The notes below the pieces were generated by a model. That model worked only from the letters and a program-made list of their open reading frames with translations, was not told the DNA's origin and did not search any database. From the NCBI GenBank assembly GCA_032125995.1, contig JAQBBQ010000019.1, positions 1 to 5,962 on the forward strand: a DNA stretch of 5,962 nt. The letters run 5' to 3'. Source of the stretch: SG8-39 sp032125995. GTDB lineage: Bacteria; Pseudomonadota; Gammaproteobacteria; Burkholderiales; SG8-39. Positions 1 to 5,962 of the stretch are shown one piece after another. The first letter of the stretch is position 1, and each line of letters starts with the position of its first letter. The position numbers and the translations under genes were made by a program.

Positions 1-1
1 G

Positions 2-2005
2 TCCGACCTCGCGATCCAGAACGGGCAGCCCTGCAATCGGGCCGAATTCCCCGTGCTGCAGATGCTCTACCTGCAGGGCATGCTGGTCCCCGACCATCCC
101 AACAACACCGGCCGGCGCCCGCGCTTGATTGGATCGCGTCACCAGGTCGAAACCCAGATGGCCTATCTCTATCGCGGAAACTACGGCCTCGACTCGATCG
201 ACGAACTGCGTGAGGCCGGCGTACCGCCGGCGCAGGCCGAGGCGATCATGCGCATGAAGCTGGCGTTTGCCTTCGGGCGCATCCGCCCGACCGAAGATTT
301 GATCGAGCCGCTCGTCGTCGAACAGGGCGCGATCGAGATCCACAACGGCGTTCACCTGCGACGCCTGCGCACCAACGTATTCGAGATCGCCTACGGCGCG
401 GAAACGGTCGAGGTCGATCTCAACCTCGCGCCAGGCGCGCGCTATCCCTGCCCCTATACGCTCGGCAACTATCTGCTCGAGCCCGACTATTTTGCGATTG
501 CGCACACCGGCGACGGCGACGGCTGGGACATGAACCGGCCCGCGATGGGTAGCATCGTGTTCTTCCAGGGCCGCGTCTATCTGGTCGACGCCGGCCCAAA
601 CGTAGAGCATGCCTTGACTGCGCTCGGCCTTGGAATCAACGAGATCGACGGCATCTTCCAGACCCATTGCCATGACGATCATTTGGTGGGTCTCACCTCG
701 CTCATGTCGGGCGACCGGCGTATCGCTTACTACGCGGTGCCGATGGTGCGCGCCTCGGCATTCAAAAAGCTCTCGGCCGTCATGCAACTCTCGGAGCGCG
801 AGTTCAGCCGCCTGTTCGACGTGCGCAACCTCGAGCTCGACGCGTGGAACGATGTCGCCGGCCTCGAGGTGAAACCGATCCTCTCGCCGCATCCGGTCGA
901 GACCACGATCCTGTATTTCCGCGCGATGTGGGAAGGCGGCTATCGTGTTTACGGCCACCTCGCGGACATCGCCTCGGCGAAGGTGATGGACGAACTGCTC
1001 GCGCCGGCGGACGCGCCCTATGGCCTGTCGGCCGAGCTGCGCGATCAGGCACTCGCCGCGTACCGCATGCGCGCCGATGTGAAGAAGATCGATATCGGCG
1101 GCGGCCTGATCCATGGCGCAGCACGGGATTTCAAGGACGACCCCTCGGACAAGCTCATCCTCGCGCATACGTCGCGGCCGCTAACCGGCGCGGAGCGCGC
1201 AATCGGCTCGGGCGCTTCCTTCGGTACGGTAGACGTGCTGATTCAGGGTACGTCTGACATTTTCCGGCGCCGCGCCTATGAATACCTGCACGGCTACTTT
1301 GCCGACGTGCCCAAGCACCGCATCCGCCATCTGCTCAACTGCGAGCATGTCGTCGTCAATCCCGAGGTGCTGCTCGTACACGAAGGCGAGACGGTGTCGA
1401 ACGTCTACCTCGTACTGAGCGGCTCGGTCGAGGTGCTGCGCCCGGACGCCGCGGGCACGAGCCTGCTCTCGGCCGGATCGATTCTCGGCGAGACCTTCGC
1501 GCTGCTCGACATTCCAGCGGCAGAGTCCTACCGCGCGGTCGGTTTCGTACGCGCGCTGCGCCTGCCGCGCGACCTGTACATGGAGTTCGTCACGCGCAGC
1601 GCCCTCTACCACCAGATCGTGCAGTCGCACGAAAAGCGCGAATTCCTGCGCAGCGTGCCGCTGTTCGCCGACGGCGTCTCGGGCATTACGCTAAACCGCC
1701 TGGTGCAGGCCGCCGAGCCGCGTGCGATGGCGCGCGGCGAGATCCTGCCGCCGCCCGCCGAGGAACTCATCGTGCTCGAAGCGGGCGCGGCGCAGCTCGC
1801 GACCACCGCGGGCTACCGCGAACGGCTGGGCGCCGGTTCGCACTTCGGCGCGATCAAGCTCGCCGGCGTCGCGATCGACGGCGCGCGCATCGAGATACTC
1901 GACGACGTCCGTGCCTACGCCCTGCCGCTCGAGCAAGTGGTCGAGCTGCCGGTGGTGCGCTGGAAGCTGCTCGAGACGCATCGCCGGCGATACATCGATC
2001 GCTAG
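2..2005 (+). CDS. MBL-fold metallohydrolase with two C-terminal cNMP-binding-like domains (5' end outside window)
   Basis: The frame is open from the left edge to the TAG at 2003-2005, giving 667 codons. The first possible start inside (GTG at 53) has no Shine-Dalgarno sequence, so the true start is probably outside. Numbering below counts from codon 53. Residues about 160-375 form a metallo-beta-lactamase fold: the HxHxDH motif is T-H205-C-H207-D-D209-H210, with later candidate metal ligands H280 (SPHPVETT), D305 (GHLAD) and H372 (LAHTSRP). The first motif is the canonical zinc/binuclear type, not the HxExDH of flavodiiron proteins. Residues about 428-520 resemble a cyclic-nucleotide-binding beta-roll (VYLVLSGSVEVLR, then GETFALL). 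Residues 531-640 look like a second, degenerate copy beginning FLRSVPLFA. No signal peptide or membrane segment is visible in the part present. The region before residue 160 is not recognised. Substrate and ligand are unknown. A role in cyclic-nucleotide-controlled hydrolysis is only inference. Confidence 0.85.
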   Translation, partial: SDLAIQNGQPCNRAEFPVLQMLYLQGMLVPDHPNNTGRRPRLIGSRHQVETQMAYLYRGNYGLDSIDELREAGVPPAQAEAIMRMKLAFAFGRIRPTEDLIEPLVVEQGAIEIHNGVHLRRLRTNVFEIAYGAETVEVDLNLAPGARYPCPYTLGNYLLEPDYFAIAHTGDGDGWDMNRPAMGSIVFFQGRVYLVDAGPNVEHALTALGLGINEIDGIFQTHCHDDHLVGLTSLMSGDRRIAYYAVPMVRASAFKKLSAVMQLSEREFSRLFDVRNLELDAWNDVAGLEVKPILSPHPVETTILYFRAMWEGGYRVYGHLADIASAKVMDELLAPADAPYGLSAELRDQALAAYRMRADVKKIDIGGGLIHGAARDFKDDPSDKLILAHTSRPLTGAERAIGSGASFGTVDVLIQGTSDIFRRRAYEYLHGYFADVPKHRIRHLLNCEHVVVNPEVLLVHEGETVSNVYLVLSGSVEVLRPDAAGTSLLSAGSILGETFALLDIPAAESYRAVGFVRALRLPRDLYMEFVTRSALYHQIVQSHEKREFLRSVPLFADGVSGITLNRLVQAAEPRAMARGEILPPPAEELIVLEAGAAQLATTAGYRERLGAGSHFGAIKLAGVAIDGARIEILDDVRAYALPLEQVVELPVVRWKLLETHRRRYIDR

Positions 2006-2045
2006 CCGTCCGCGCCAAACTCAGGCAGCGGCTGGCTGCGGACGG
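2006..2045 (+). terminator. Stem-loop just after the MBL/cNMP gene, possible terminator
   Basis: CCGTCCGC at 2006-2013 is perfectly complementary to GCGGACGG at 2038-2045. The stem extends by GCC (2014-2016) against GGC (2034-2036) across one bulged T. It starts on the base after the stop codon. No T-run follows, so it is not a classical intrinsic terminator. It may stabilise the 3' end of the transcript or assist termination. Confidence 0.4.
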
Positions 2046-2148
2046 GCCACAAGCGTGATCCCTGATAGAGCAGTAGTCTCAATTAGAGTCCGTCGCTGCA
2101 AACTACACTAGATTCTTTCGCGCCTGAGTTCGAGAGCACCTCAAGCGG

Positions 2149-2191
2149 CGCCATTTCGATGCGACCCCGGACCCTCGCGCTTCAAATGGCG
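2149..2191. repeat. Inverted repeat in the leader of the TVP38 gene
   Basis: CGCCATTT (2149-2156) and AAATGGCG (2184-2191) are exact reverse complements separated by 27 bases. The spacer contains a further GCGA/TCGC pair (2161-2164 with 2175-2178). It lies 36 bases before the ATG at 2228. It could be an mRNA hairpin or a two-armed operator. No known binding site was recognised, and the rest of 2046-2210 shows no convincing promoter; TACACT at 2104-2109 is only a weak -10 candidate without a -35 partner. Confidence 0.35.
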
Positions 2192-2210
2192 GTTCGTTAG
2201 TTTGCGCCTG

Positions 2211-2217
2211 AAGAGGA
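2211..2217 (+). promoter_or_regulatory. Ribosome binding site of the TVP38 gene
   Basis: AAGAGGA is a good Shine-Dalgarno match. It sits 10 bases before the ATG at 2228 but only 4 bases before the alternative TTG at 2222. This spacing, and the stronger codon, favour the ATG. Confidence 0.6.
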
Positions 2218-2227
2218 AACATTGGTT

Positions 2228-2902
2228 ATGGTGGATCGCGCGAGTCAAGGCCCCCGATGGACGTTGTTGACCCAGTGCCTCGCGCTGCTCCTGTTGCTCG
2301 TCATTGCGGGCATAGCTATCAGCGGCGGCGTCTTCCACGTCTTCGAGGCGGAAGAATGGGTCCGAAAAATTGAGGACACCATTATTGCCTGGGGATCCTG
2401 GGGCGTGGTCGTCTCCATGGGCATCATGGTGCTGCATTCCTTCGTGCCGTTTCCAGCCGAGTTTTTGGCCATTGCCAATGGAATGCTTTATGGGCCCATC
2501 CTGGGCACGGCGATTACCTGGTCCGGCGCGATGCTCGGGGCGATGTTAGCGTTTGCTTTGTCGCGTTCTCTGGGCCGCCGCTTTGTTGAGACGATGCTGG
2601 CCCGGCGGCAACTGGCCTGGCTCGATACCTGGTCCGAGGAGAAGGCCGCCCACTGGGTTTTCCTCGCCCGTTTCGTGCCCATCATTGCCTTCAATTTGGT
2701 CAACTATGCCGCCGGCCTGACAAAAATCTCCTGGTGGACGTTCATCTGGACCACCGCCATCGGCATCTTGCCCATGACCGCCCTGATGGTTTCCATGGGC
2801 GCCTCGGCGCGCGAGCTCGAATGGCCATGGTGGCTGGCCCTGATGGCGGGCGGTTCTATCGCCTGGCTGATACTGCGCCGCTGGCTCCAGGCGCGGGCAT
2901 AG
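2228..2902 (+). CDS. TVP38/TMEM64 family inner-membrane protein (DedA/VTT superfamily)
   Basis: This is a polytopic membrane protein of 224 residues from the ATG at 2228, within the family's usual size. The first hydrophobic segment is at about residues 12-32. It is followed by an amphipathic stretch and then the VTT core: a proline-containing segment (SFVPFPAEFLAIANGMLYG, about 71-89), a glycine-rich helix (about 92-112) ending in an SRSLGRR basic loop, and the family motif ARFVPIIAFNLVNYAAG at about 147-163 with Arg148, Pro151 and Asn159. Two further hydrophobic segments follow at about 168-190 and 202-216. Family members are linked to membrane lipid translocation and envelope homeostasis; the exact substrate is unknown here. 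The gene has its own ribosome binding site and faces the nir operon tail to tail. Hand counts over 2281-2640 give about 60% GC, below several counted lines of the flanking genes (72-75%), and it uses more A/T-ending codons, suggesting a different history. TTG at 2222 is an alternative start adding two residues. Confidence 0.9.
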   Translation: MVDRASQGPRWTLLTQCLALLLLLVIAGIAISGGVFHVFEAEEWVRKIEDTIIAWGSWGVVVSMGIMVLHSFVPFPAEFLAIANGMLYGPILGTAITWSGAMLGAMLAFALSRSLGRRFVETMLARRQLAWLDTWSEEKAAHWVFLARFVPIIAFNLVNYAAGLTKISWWTFIWTTAIGILPMTALMVSMGASARELEWPWWLALMAGGSIAWLILRRWLQARA

Positions 2903-2992
2903 ACGCCAGAGAAGTCGAAGCAAGAGTAGAGAAGAACTAATAGTTGGTTTTGCGTTCGATGACCTGCCGCTTTGACCCCCACTCCGATTGAC

Positions 2993-3008
2993 CGGGCAAT
3001 CCTGCCCG
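2993..3008. terminator. Short GC-rich hairpin between convergent genes, possible terminator
   Basis: CGGGCA (2993-2998) pairs exactly with TGCCCG (3003-3008) around a four-base loop. It is about 90 bases after the TVP38 stop. Neither strand has a T-run behind it, so any terminator role is tentative. Confidence 0.2.
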
Positions 3009-3185
3009 AGACTGGCGATACCCTGGCGGCAAAGGCGACGAGCCATCGGTTTCTCGGCGACGTCCTGCAGCGTGTTCCTGCGATGAATGCCCCAGTTGGC
3101 GAGGCCGGAGAACTTTATGGCGCGTTTTTGGTGGTCTCGCCGAGTGGGCACGCAAGATCCACGGCGATCTCTATCGTCTGCGCTG

Positions 3186-3203
3186 GCGCACGTTTAAGTG
3201 CGC
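3186..3203 (-). terminator. Hairpin downstream of nirH, possible operon terminator
   Basis: GCGCAC (3186-3191) and GTGCGC (3198-3203) form a six-base-pair stem with a six-base loop, 38 bases beyond the nirH stop on the minus strand. No T-tract follows in the direction of nir transcription. It is the nearest structure that could end the nir message. Confidence 0.25.
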
Positions 3204-3241
3204 GGAATTCAACAAGTTACGAAACCAGTAACCGCAAGCGC

Positions 3242-3745
3242 TCAGCTCAGCCGCAGGCCGGTCTTCTTCAGAATGCGCGTGCTGTAGAGAACGTCGTCAG
3301 CGCGCAGCGCCGGACCGAGGAGCCTACGGATTTCACCCAGCTTGGCCTCAACCTCTTCGCGCGTGCGCGCGTGCACCATTGCGAACAGGTTGTATGGCCA
3401 TTCGGGCGGGCGCCGCGGCCGGCGGTAGCAGTGACTGACGAAGGGCAGCGCCCCGATGCGAGATCCGAGCGCATCGACCTGCGCATCGTCGACGTCCCAA
3501 ACCGACATGCCGTTCGCCTTGTAGCCGAGCGCGTAATGGTTTGGCACCACGCCGATGCGTCTCATGCGTCGGTCGGCGAGCATCGCCTCGAAGCGCTCGA
3601 TGACCTGCGCCGCGGACACGCCCAGCGCTGCGGCGAGCGCCGCATAGGGCTCGGGCACCAGCCGCAGGCCGCCCTGGGTCGCGCGTACCAGCCGCTCGTC
3701 GAGCGCCTGGACCGCCGCCCGCTGCGCCTCGGGTGCGCCATTCAT
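3242..3745 (-). CDS. nirH: Siroheme decarboxylase subunit NirH (heme d1 biosynthesis)
   Basis: This 167-residue cytoplasmic protein belongs to the Lrp/AsnC-like siroheme decarboxylase family. Together with NirD, NirL and NirG it removes two acetate-derived carboxyl groups from siroheme, giving 12,18-didecarboxysiroheme, the precursor of heme d1. Residues about 12-65 are a winged-helix-like N-terminal domain ending RRMRRIGVVPNHYALGYKANG. The C-terminal ligand-binding domain carries CYRRPRRPPEWPYNLFAMVH at about 106-125, parallel to the matching motif in the NirL half of NirDL. The tail LYSTRILKKTGLRL is typical of NirH. The ATG at 3743-3745 overlaps the nirG stop as ATGA, and there is no strong Shine-Dalgarno sequence, which suggests translational coupling. 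Longer in-frame starts upstream would lie inside nirG and are less likely. It is the last nir gene on this side; nirJ, which often follows, is absent. Confidence 0.92.
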   Translation of the reverse strand: MNGAPEAQRAAVQALDERLVRATQGGLRLVPEPYAALAAALGVSAAQVIERFEAMLADRRMRRIGVVPNHYALGYKANGMSVWDVDDAQVDALGSRIGALPFVSHCYRRPRRPPEWPYNLFAMVHARTREEVEAKLGEIRRLLGPALRADDVLYSTRILKKTGLRLS

Positions 3746-4185
3746 GCGGCAAATCTCAGGTCGATGAAGTACTCCGCCTCGCGCGGAAACTCGAACACCG
3801 CGAGGCCGGTCTCGGCTTCGATCGTCGCCAGCAGCGTGGGAATGTCGTCGCGCGCGCGCGTGGCGAGCACGAACCACATGTTGAAGGCGTGCTCGCGTTC
3901 GTAGTTGTGTGCGACCTCGGGATGGGCGTTGACGAGTCCCGCAACGCGCTCGAAATCTTCGGCCGGCACGCGCAGCGCGCAGAGCGTGAACGCGCCGCCG
4001 AGCCGCTCGGCGTCGTAGAGCGGTCCGAAGCGGGTCAGCGTGCCGTCCTCGAGCAGTGCGCGGATGCGCTCGATAAGCTGGTCCTCGTCGGTGCCCAGCT
4101 CGGCCGCCGCCGCAGCGAACGGCCGCGCGCAGAGCGGAAACCCGCCCTGCAGCCGGTTGACGATCGCACGGTCGAGTTCATCCAC
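3742..4185 (-). CDS. nirG: Siroheme decarboxylase subunit NirG (heme d1 biosynthesis)
   Basis: The product has 147 residues and is a paralogue of the NirD half of NirDL. Residues 1-58 form the winged-helix-like domain (LDRAIVNRLQGGFPL at about 4-18, then LTRFGPLYD at 50-58). The AsnC-type domain holds the signature HNYEREHAFNMWF at 93-105, and the protein ends with the EAEYFIDLRF strand. It is expected to work in the cytoplasm with NirDL and NirH in siroheme decarboxylation. The GTG at 4183-4185 is chosen because translation then begins right at the conserved VDELDRAIV region, with an 8-base overlap onto the nirDL stop. An ATG at the same junction (ATGA) is in the wrong frame. In-frame ATGs upstream, such as the one giving MGRRSSRVDEL, would add a non-conserved basic leader inside nirDL and cannot be fully excluded. 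Confidence 0.9.
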   Translation of the reverse strand: MDELDRAIVNRLQGGFPLCARPFAAAAAELGTDEDQLIERIRALLEDGTLTRFGPLYDAERLGGAFTLCALRVPAEDFERVAGLVNAHPEVAHNYEREHAFNMWFVLATRARDDIPTLLATIEAETGLAVFEFPREAEYFIDLRFAA

Positions 4186-5194
4186 GCGTGAGCTCCGGCG
4201 CCCCATGCGCCTCATGCGCCGCGTAGCGCGCGCCGCGCTGCATGAAGCAGCGCCGGCTGAACAGAACCTGGCGCGGGTAGGCCGACAGCGCCGCGGTCTG
4301 GGAAACCTGTTCGATCTCCGCCGCAACCTGTTCGCGCGCCCTGCCATGCAGCATGCAATACAGGTTGAACGGCCAGGCCGGGCGCCGGCGCTCGCGCCGG
4401 TAACACAGCGTCACCTGCGGCAGCGCCGCGGCGCGCCCCCCGGCTGCGCGCACCCGGTCATCGGGTACGTCCCAGACCACCATCGCATTTGCCGCATAGC
4501 CAAGCGGCCGGTGGCGCAGCACCGCACCGAAACGGCGCGCGACGCCGCGCTCGAGCCAGCCGCGCAGGATCTCGATGACTTCGGACTCGGCAAGACCGGC
4601 GGCAGCGCCGAGCGCTGCGTAGGGTGCTTCCACCATCGGGATGCCGTCGGCAAGCAGCTCGAGCAGGCGGCGCTCATCACTCGAGAGCGCAACCGATTCA
4701 CGCGCCGCGGCGTGGCCCGGACCCGGACGCGGAACCGATCCGTCTTTCAGGTCGAAGCCGAGGTCGATGTGATATTCCTCGAGCAGCGGCAGGCGCAGGA
4801 CGTCGAATCCGCTCAGGGCGTCGATCCGCACCAGCGCGCGCTCGAGCCGCTCGGCGTCGGGCGCGGTCGCGACGAACCACAGATTGAATGCATGTTCGCG
4901 CTCGTAGTTGTGATTGACCTCGGGCTGCGCACTCACCTGGCCCGCGACGCGTTCGAGCGCAGCGGGCGGAACGCGCATTGCGGCCAGCGTGCTTGCGCCA
5001 ACCGTGTTTGGCCGGAACACCACGCCGATGCGCGAGAGCACATCCGATGCGACGAACCCGCGGTAGCGCTCGAGCACATCCGCTGCGCGCAGCCCCACGC
5101 TCTGGGCGATGTGCGCGAAGGGCTGCGGCTCGAGCGGAAAGCCGCGCTGCCATCGATTCAGCAGATCGAAATCAGCGCCCTCGGAAAGATTCAT
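4178..5194 (-). CDS. nirDL: Fused siroheme decarboxylase NirDL (heme d1 biosynthesis)
   Basis: This is a 338-residue fusion of two siroheme decarboxylase subunits, each with an Lrp/AsnC-like architecture. The NirD half (about 1-148) has a winged-helix-like domain, LSRIGVVFRPNTVG at 53-66, the HNYEREHAFNLWF motif at 95-107 and the LLEEYHIDLGFDL end strand. A Gly/Pro/Ala-rich linker (about 149-168) leads to the NirL half (about 169-322) with RRFGAVLRHRPLGYAANAM at 220-238, CYRRERRRPAWPFNLYCMLH at 264-283 and VLFSRRCFMQRGARY at 310-324. The last 14 residues are a low-complexity tail. The enzyme takes part in decarboxylating siroheme to 12,18-didecarboxysiroheme. Fused NirDL proteins are known in other denitrifiers. 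The ATG at 5192-5194 begins 17 bases after the nirF stop with only a weak ribosome binding site, consistent with a shared message. Confidence 0.93.
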   Translation of the reverse strand: MNLSEGADFDLLNRWQRGFPLEPQPFAHIAQSVGLRAADVLERYRGFVASDVLSRIGVVFRPNTVGASTLAAMRVPPAALERVAGQVSAQPEVNHNYEREHAFNLWFVATAPDAERLERALVRIDALSGFDVLRLPLLEEYHIDLGFDLKDGSVPRPGPGHAAARESVALSSDERRLLELLADGIPMVEAPYAALGAAAGLAESEVIEILRGWLERGVARRFGAVLRHRPLGYAANAMVVWDVPDDRVRAAGGRAAALPQVTLCYRRERRRPAWPFNLYCMLHGRAREQVAAEIEQVSQTAALSAYPRQVLFSRRCFMQRGARYAAHEAHGAPELTRG

Positions 5195-5211
5195 GATTCG
5201 ATGCGCGTCTT

Positions 5212-5962
5212 TCAGAATCCGGTCATCACTGCGCGTGCAGTGAAGAAGATCCCGCTCGGCCGCTCGGCGGCGATGCGCCCGAGCTCCGCGTAGCGCGCCG
5301 TGTCGTAGACGATGACCACGTTGTCGTCGCGCGAAGAGATCCAGACCTGCTCGCCGCGCGGGGTGAATTCGAGATGCAGCACCGCGCGCCCGGGCCGCAG
5401 TTCCTTCACCACCTTGAGCGAGGGCACGTCGATCACCTGTACCACGCCGTTATTCGGAAAGGCGAAATTCACCCAGACATGACGCCCGCCGGGCTGCGCC
5501 ACGGCGAACACCGGCTGGCCGTGAACCTTCACCCGCCCGGCTTCGCGCCAGGTTTCGGTATCGACCACCAGCACCTCATGGCGCCCGATCGCCGGCAGGA
5601 AGGCCAGCCGCCCCGCCACCGCCCAGCCGCGCAGATGCGGCATCTTGTAGACCGGCAGCGGTGCCTCGCCACGGCCGTAGCCGGAGAGGATCTTGCGCGC
5701 ACCCGCGTCGAGATTCCACAGATCGACCAGTGCCAACCCGTCTTCGCCATAGAGGCCGGCGATGTAGTGGCGGCCATTGCGCGTGATGAACCCATCGTAG
5801 GGCTGGCGGCCGATGCCGCGCAGCTTCGTCACCTTTGGCGCGCGTGGGTCAGCTGCATCGACCACCCAGATCTCGCCCGCCTCGAACAGGCTGAAGACGA
5901 ACTTGTTGCCCGGCGCATCCGCGATGCCGACCACCTTGGCGCGCCGCGTACCGTCGCCGTAG
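5212..5962 (-). CDS. nirF: Heme d1 biosynthesis protein NirF (C-terminal 249 residues; 5' part outside window)
   Basis: The minus-strand frame is open from the right edge to the TGA at 5212-5214. It encodes the C-terminal 249 residues of a protein that is usually about 390 long. A GTG at 5934 lies inside the open frame at KVVGIADAPGNKF and is not taken as the start. The visible part is beta-propeller sequence related to the d1 domain of cytochrome cd1: repeated strands such as GEIWVVDAADP, HEVLVVDTETW, GVVQVIDVPSLKVV and NNVVIVYDTARY-like blades (here DDNVVIVYDTARY), closing with RPSGIFFTARA. NirF is reported to act as a dihydro-heme d1 dehydrogenase late in heme d1 formation. It is found in the periplasm or cytoplasm depending on the species; the N-terminus that would decide this is not in the window. 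It heads the visible nir genes and lies 17 bases before nirDL. Confidence 0.92.
   Translation of the reverse strand, partial: YGDGTRRAKVVGIADAPGNKFVFSLFEAGEIWVVDAADPRAPKVTKLRGIGRQPYDGFITRNGRHYIAGLYGEDGLALVDLWNLDAGARKILSGYGRGEAPLPVYKMPHLRGWAVAGRLAFLPAIGRHEVLVVDTETWREAGRVKVHGQPVFAVAQPGGRHVWVNFAFPNNGVVQVIDVPSLKVVKELRPGRAVLHLEFTPRGEQVWISSRDDNVVIVYDTARYAELGRIAAERPSGIFFTARAVMTGF

Larger units (their letters stand above)
2903..3241. other. Gap between convergent genes; no convincing gene
   Basis: This is the 3' side of both the TVP38 gene and nirH, so promoters for neighbours are not expected. It holds three potential stem-loops: 2993-3008, 3137-3167 (TCGCCG with CGGCGA plus TGG with CCA across a two-base bulge) and 3186-3203. 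A plus-strand frame of 79 codons (2992-3231, ending TAA) is open but has no ATG, GTG or TTG. Its last third (EWARKIHGDLYRLRWRTFK and onward) has protein-like composition, but I recognise no family. Other frames here are shadows running into the nir genes. It may contain an eroded gene fragment. Confidence 0.4.

Noticed and set aside
125..138. TTGATTGGATCGCG as a possible FNR/DNR box
   Set aside because: Only the left half-site TTGAT fits; the right half does not match ATCAA, and it lies inside the MBL-gene reading frame.
2930..2950. AACTAATAGTT small palindrome after the TVP38 stop as a terminator
   Set aside because: Five pairs of mostly A-T with a one-base loop cannot form a stable hairpin.
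2546..3151. 201-codon minus-strand frame opposite the TVP38 gene
   Set aside because: It overlaps a strongly supported membrane-protein gene, and its own translation is low in hydrophobic residues and not family-like.
2972..3904. 310-codon plus-strand open frame across the gap and nirH/nirG
   Set aside because: Most of it is antisense to nirH and nirG. Its first part in the gap shows no recognisable domain and it has no evident ribosome binding site.
3242..5194. Lrp/AsnC-type transcription regulators
   Set aside because: The winged-helix and AsnC-like domains are real, but the HNYERxHxFNxWF and CYRR...WP(F/Y)NL motifs and the nirF context identify siroheme decarboxylases, not DNA-binding regulators.
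4040..5293. 417-codon plus-strand open frame opposite nirDL and nirG
   Set aside because: It is antisense to clearly conserved nir genes and has the Arg/Ala/Pro-rich, family-less composition of a shadow frame in GC-rich DNA.

Overview
The window comes from a high-GC bacterium and carries the 3' part of a denitrification heme d1 operon. The operon composition (nirF, fused nirDL, nirG, nirH) points to a denitrifying proteobacterium that uses cytochrome cd1 nitrite reductase. I cannot place it more finely from this sequence.

Layout. Positions 1-2005 (+) hold the 3' part of a large gene for a metallo-beta-lactamase-fold protein with two C-terminal cyclic-nucleotide-binding-like domains; its start lies left of the window. 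A stem-loop (2006-2045) follows directly after its stop. Positions 2228-2902 (+) encode a TVP38/TMEM64 (DedA/VTT superfamily) membrane protein, preceded by a leader with an inverted repeat and a good ribosome binding site. A 339-base stretch (2903-3241) without a convincing gene separates it from the convergent nir genes. From 5962 down to 3242 on the minus strand lie nirF (its 5' part is off the right edge), nirDL, nirG and nirH. They are packed with a 17-base gap, an 8-base overlap and a 4-base overlap, so they are very probably one transcript.

How the genes work together. NirDL, NirG and NirH are the siroheme decarboxylase components that convert siroheme to 12,18-didecarboxysiroheme. NirF acts later on the path to heme d1, the cofactor of NirS. 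nirJ, nirE and nirN, also needed for heme d1, are not in the window, and the cluster stops at nirH on this side. The MBL/cyclic-nucleotide gene and the TVP38 gene are on the opposite strand and have no visible role in heme d1 synthesis. The TVP38 gene is noticeably poorer in G+C than much of its surroundings.

The nir genes are confidently assigned. The least understood items are the MBL/cyclic-nucleotide protein, the composition break around the TVP38 gene, and the unexplained 2903-3241 gap.
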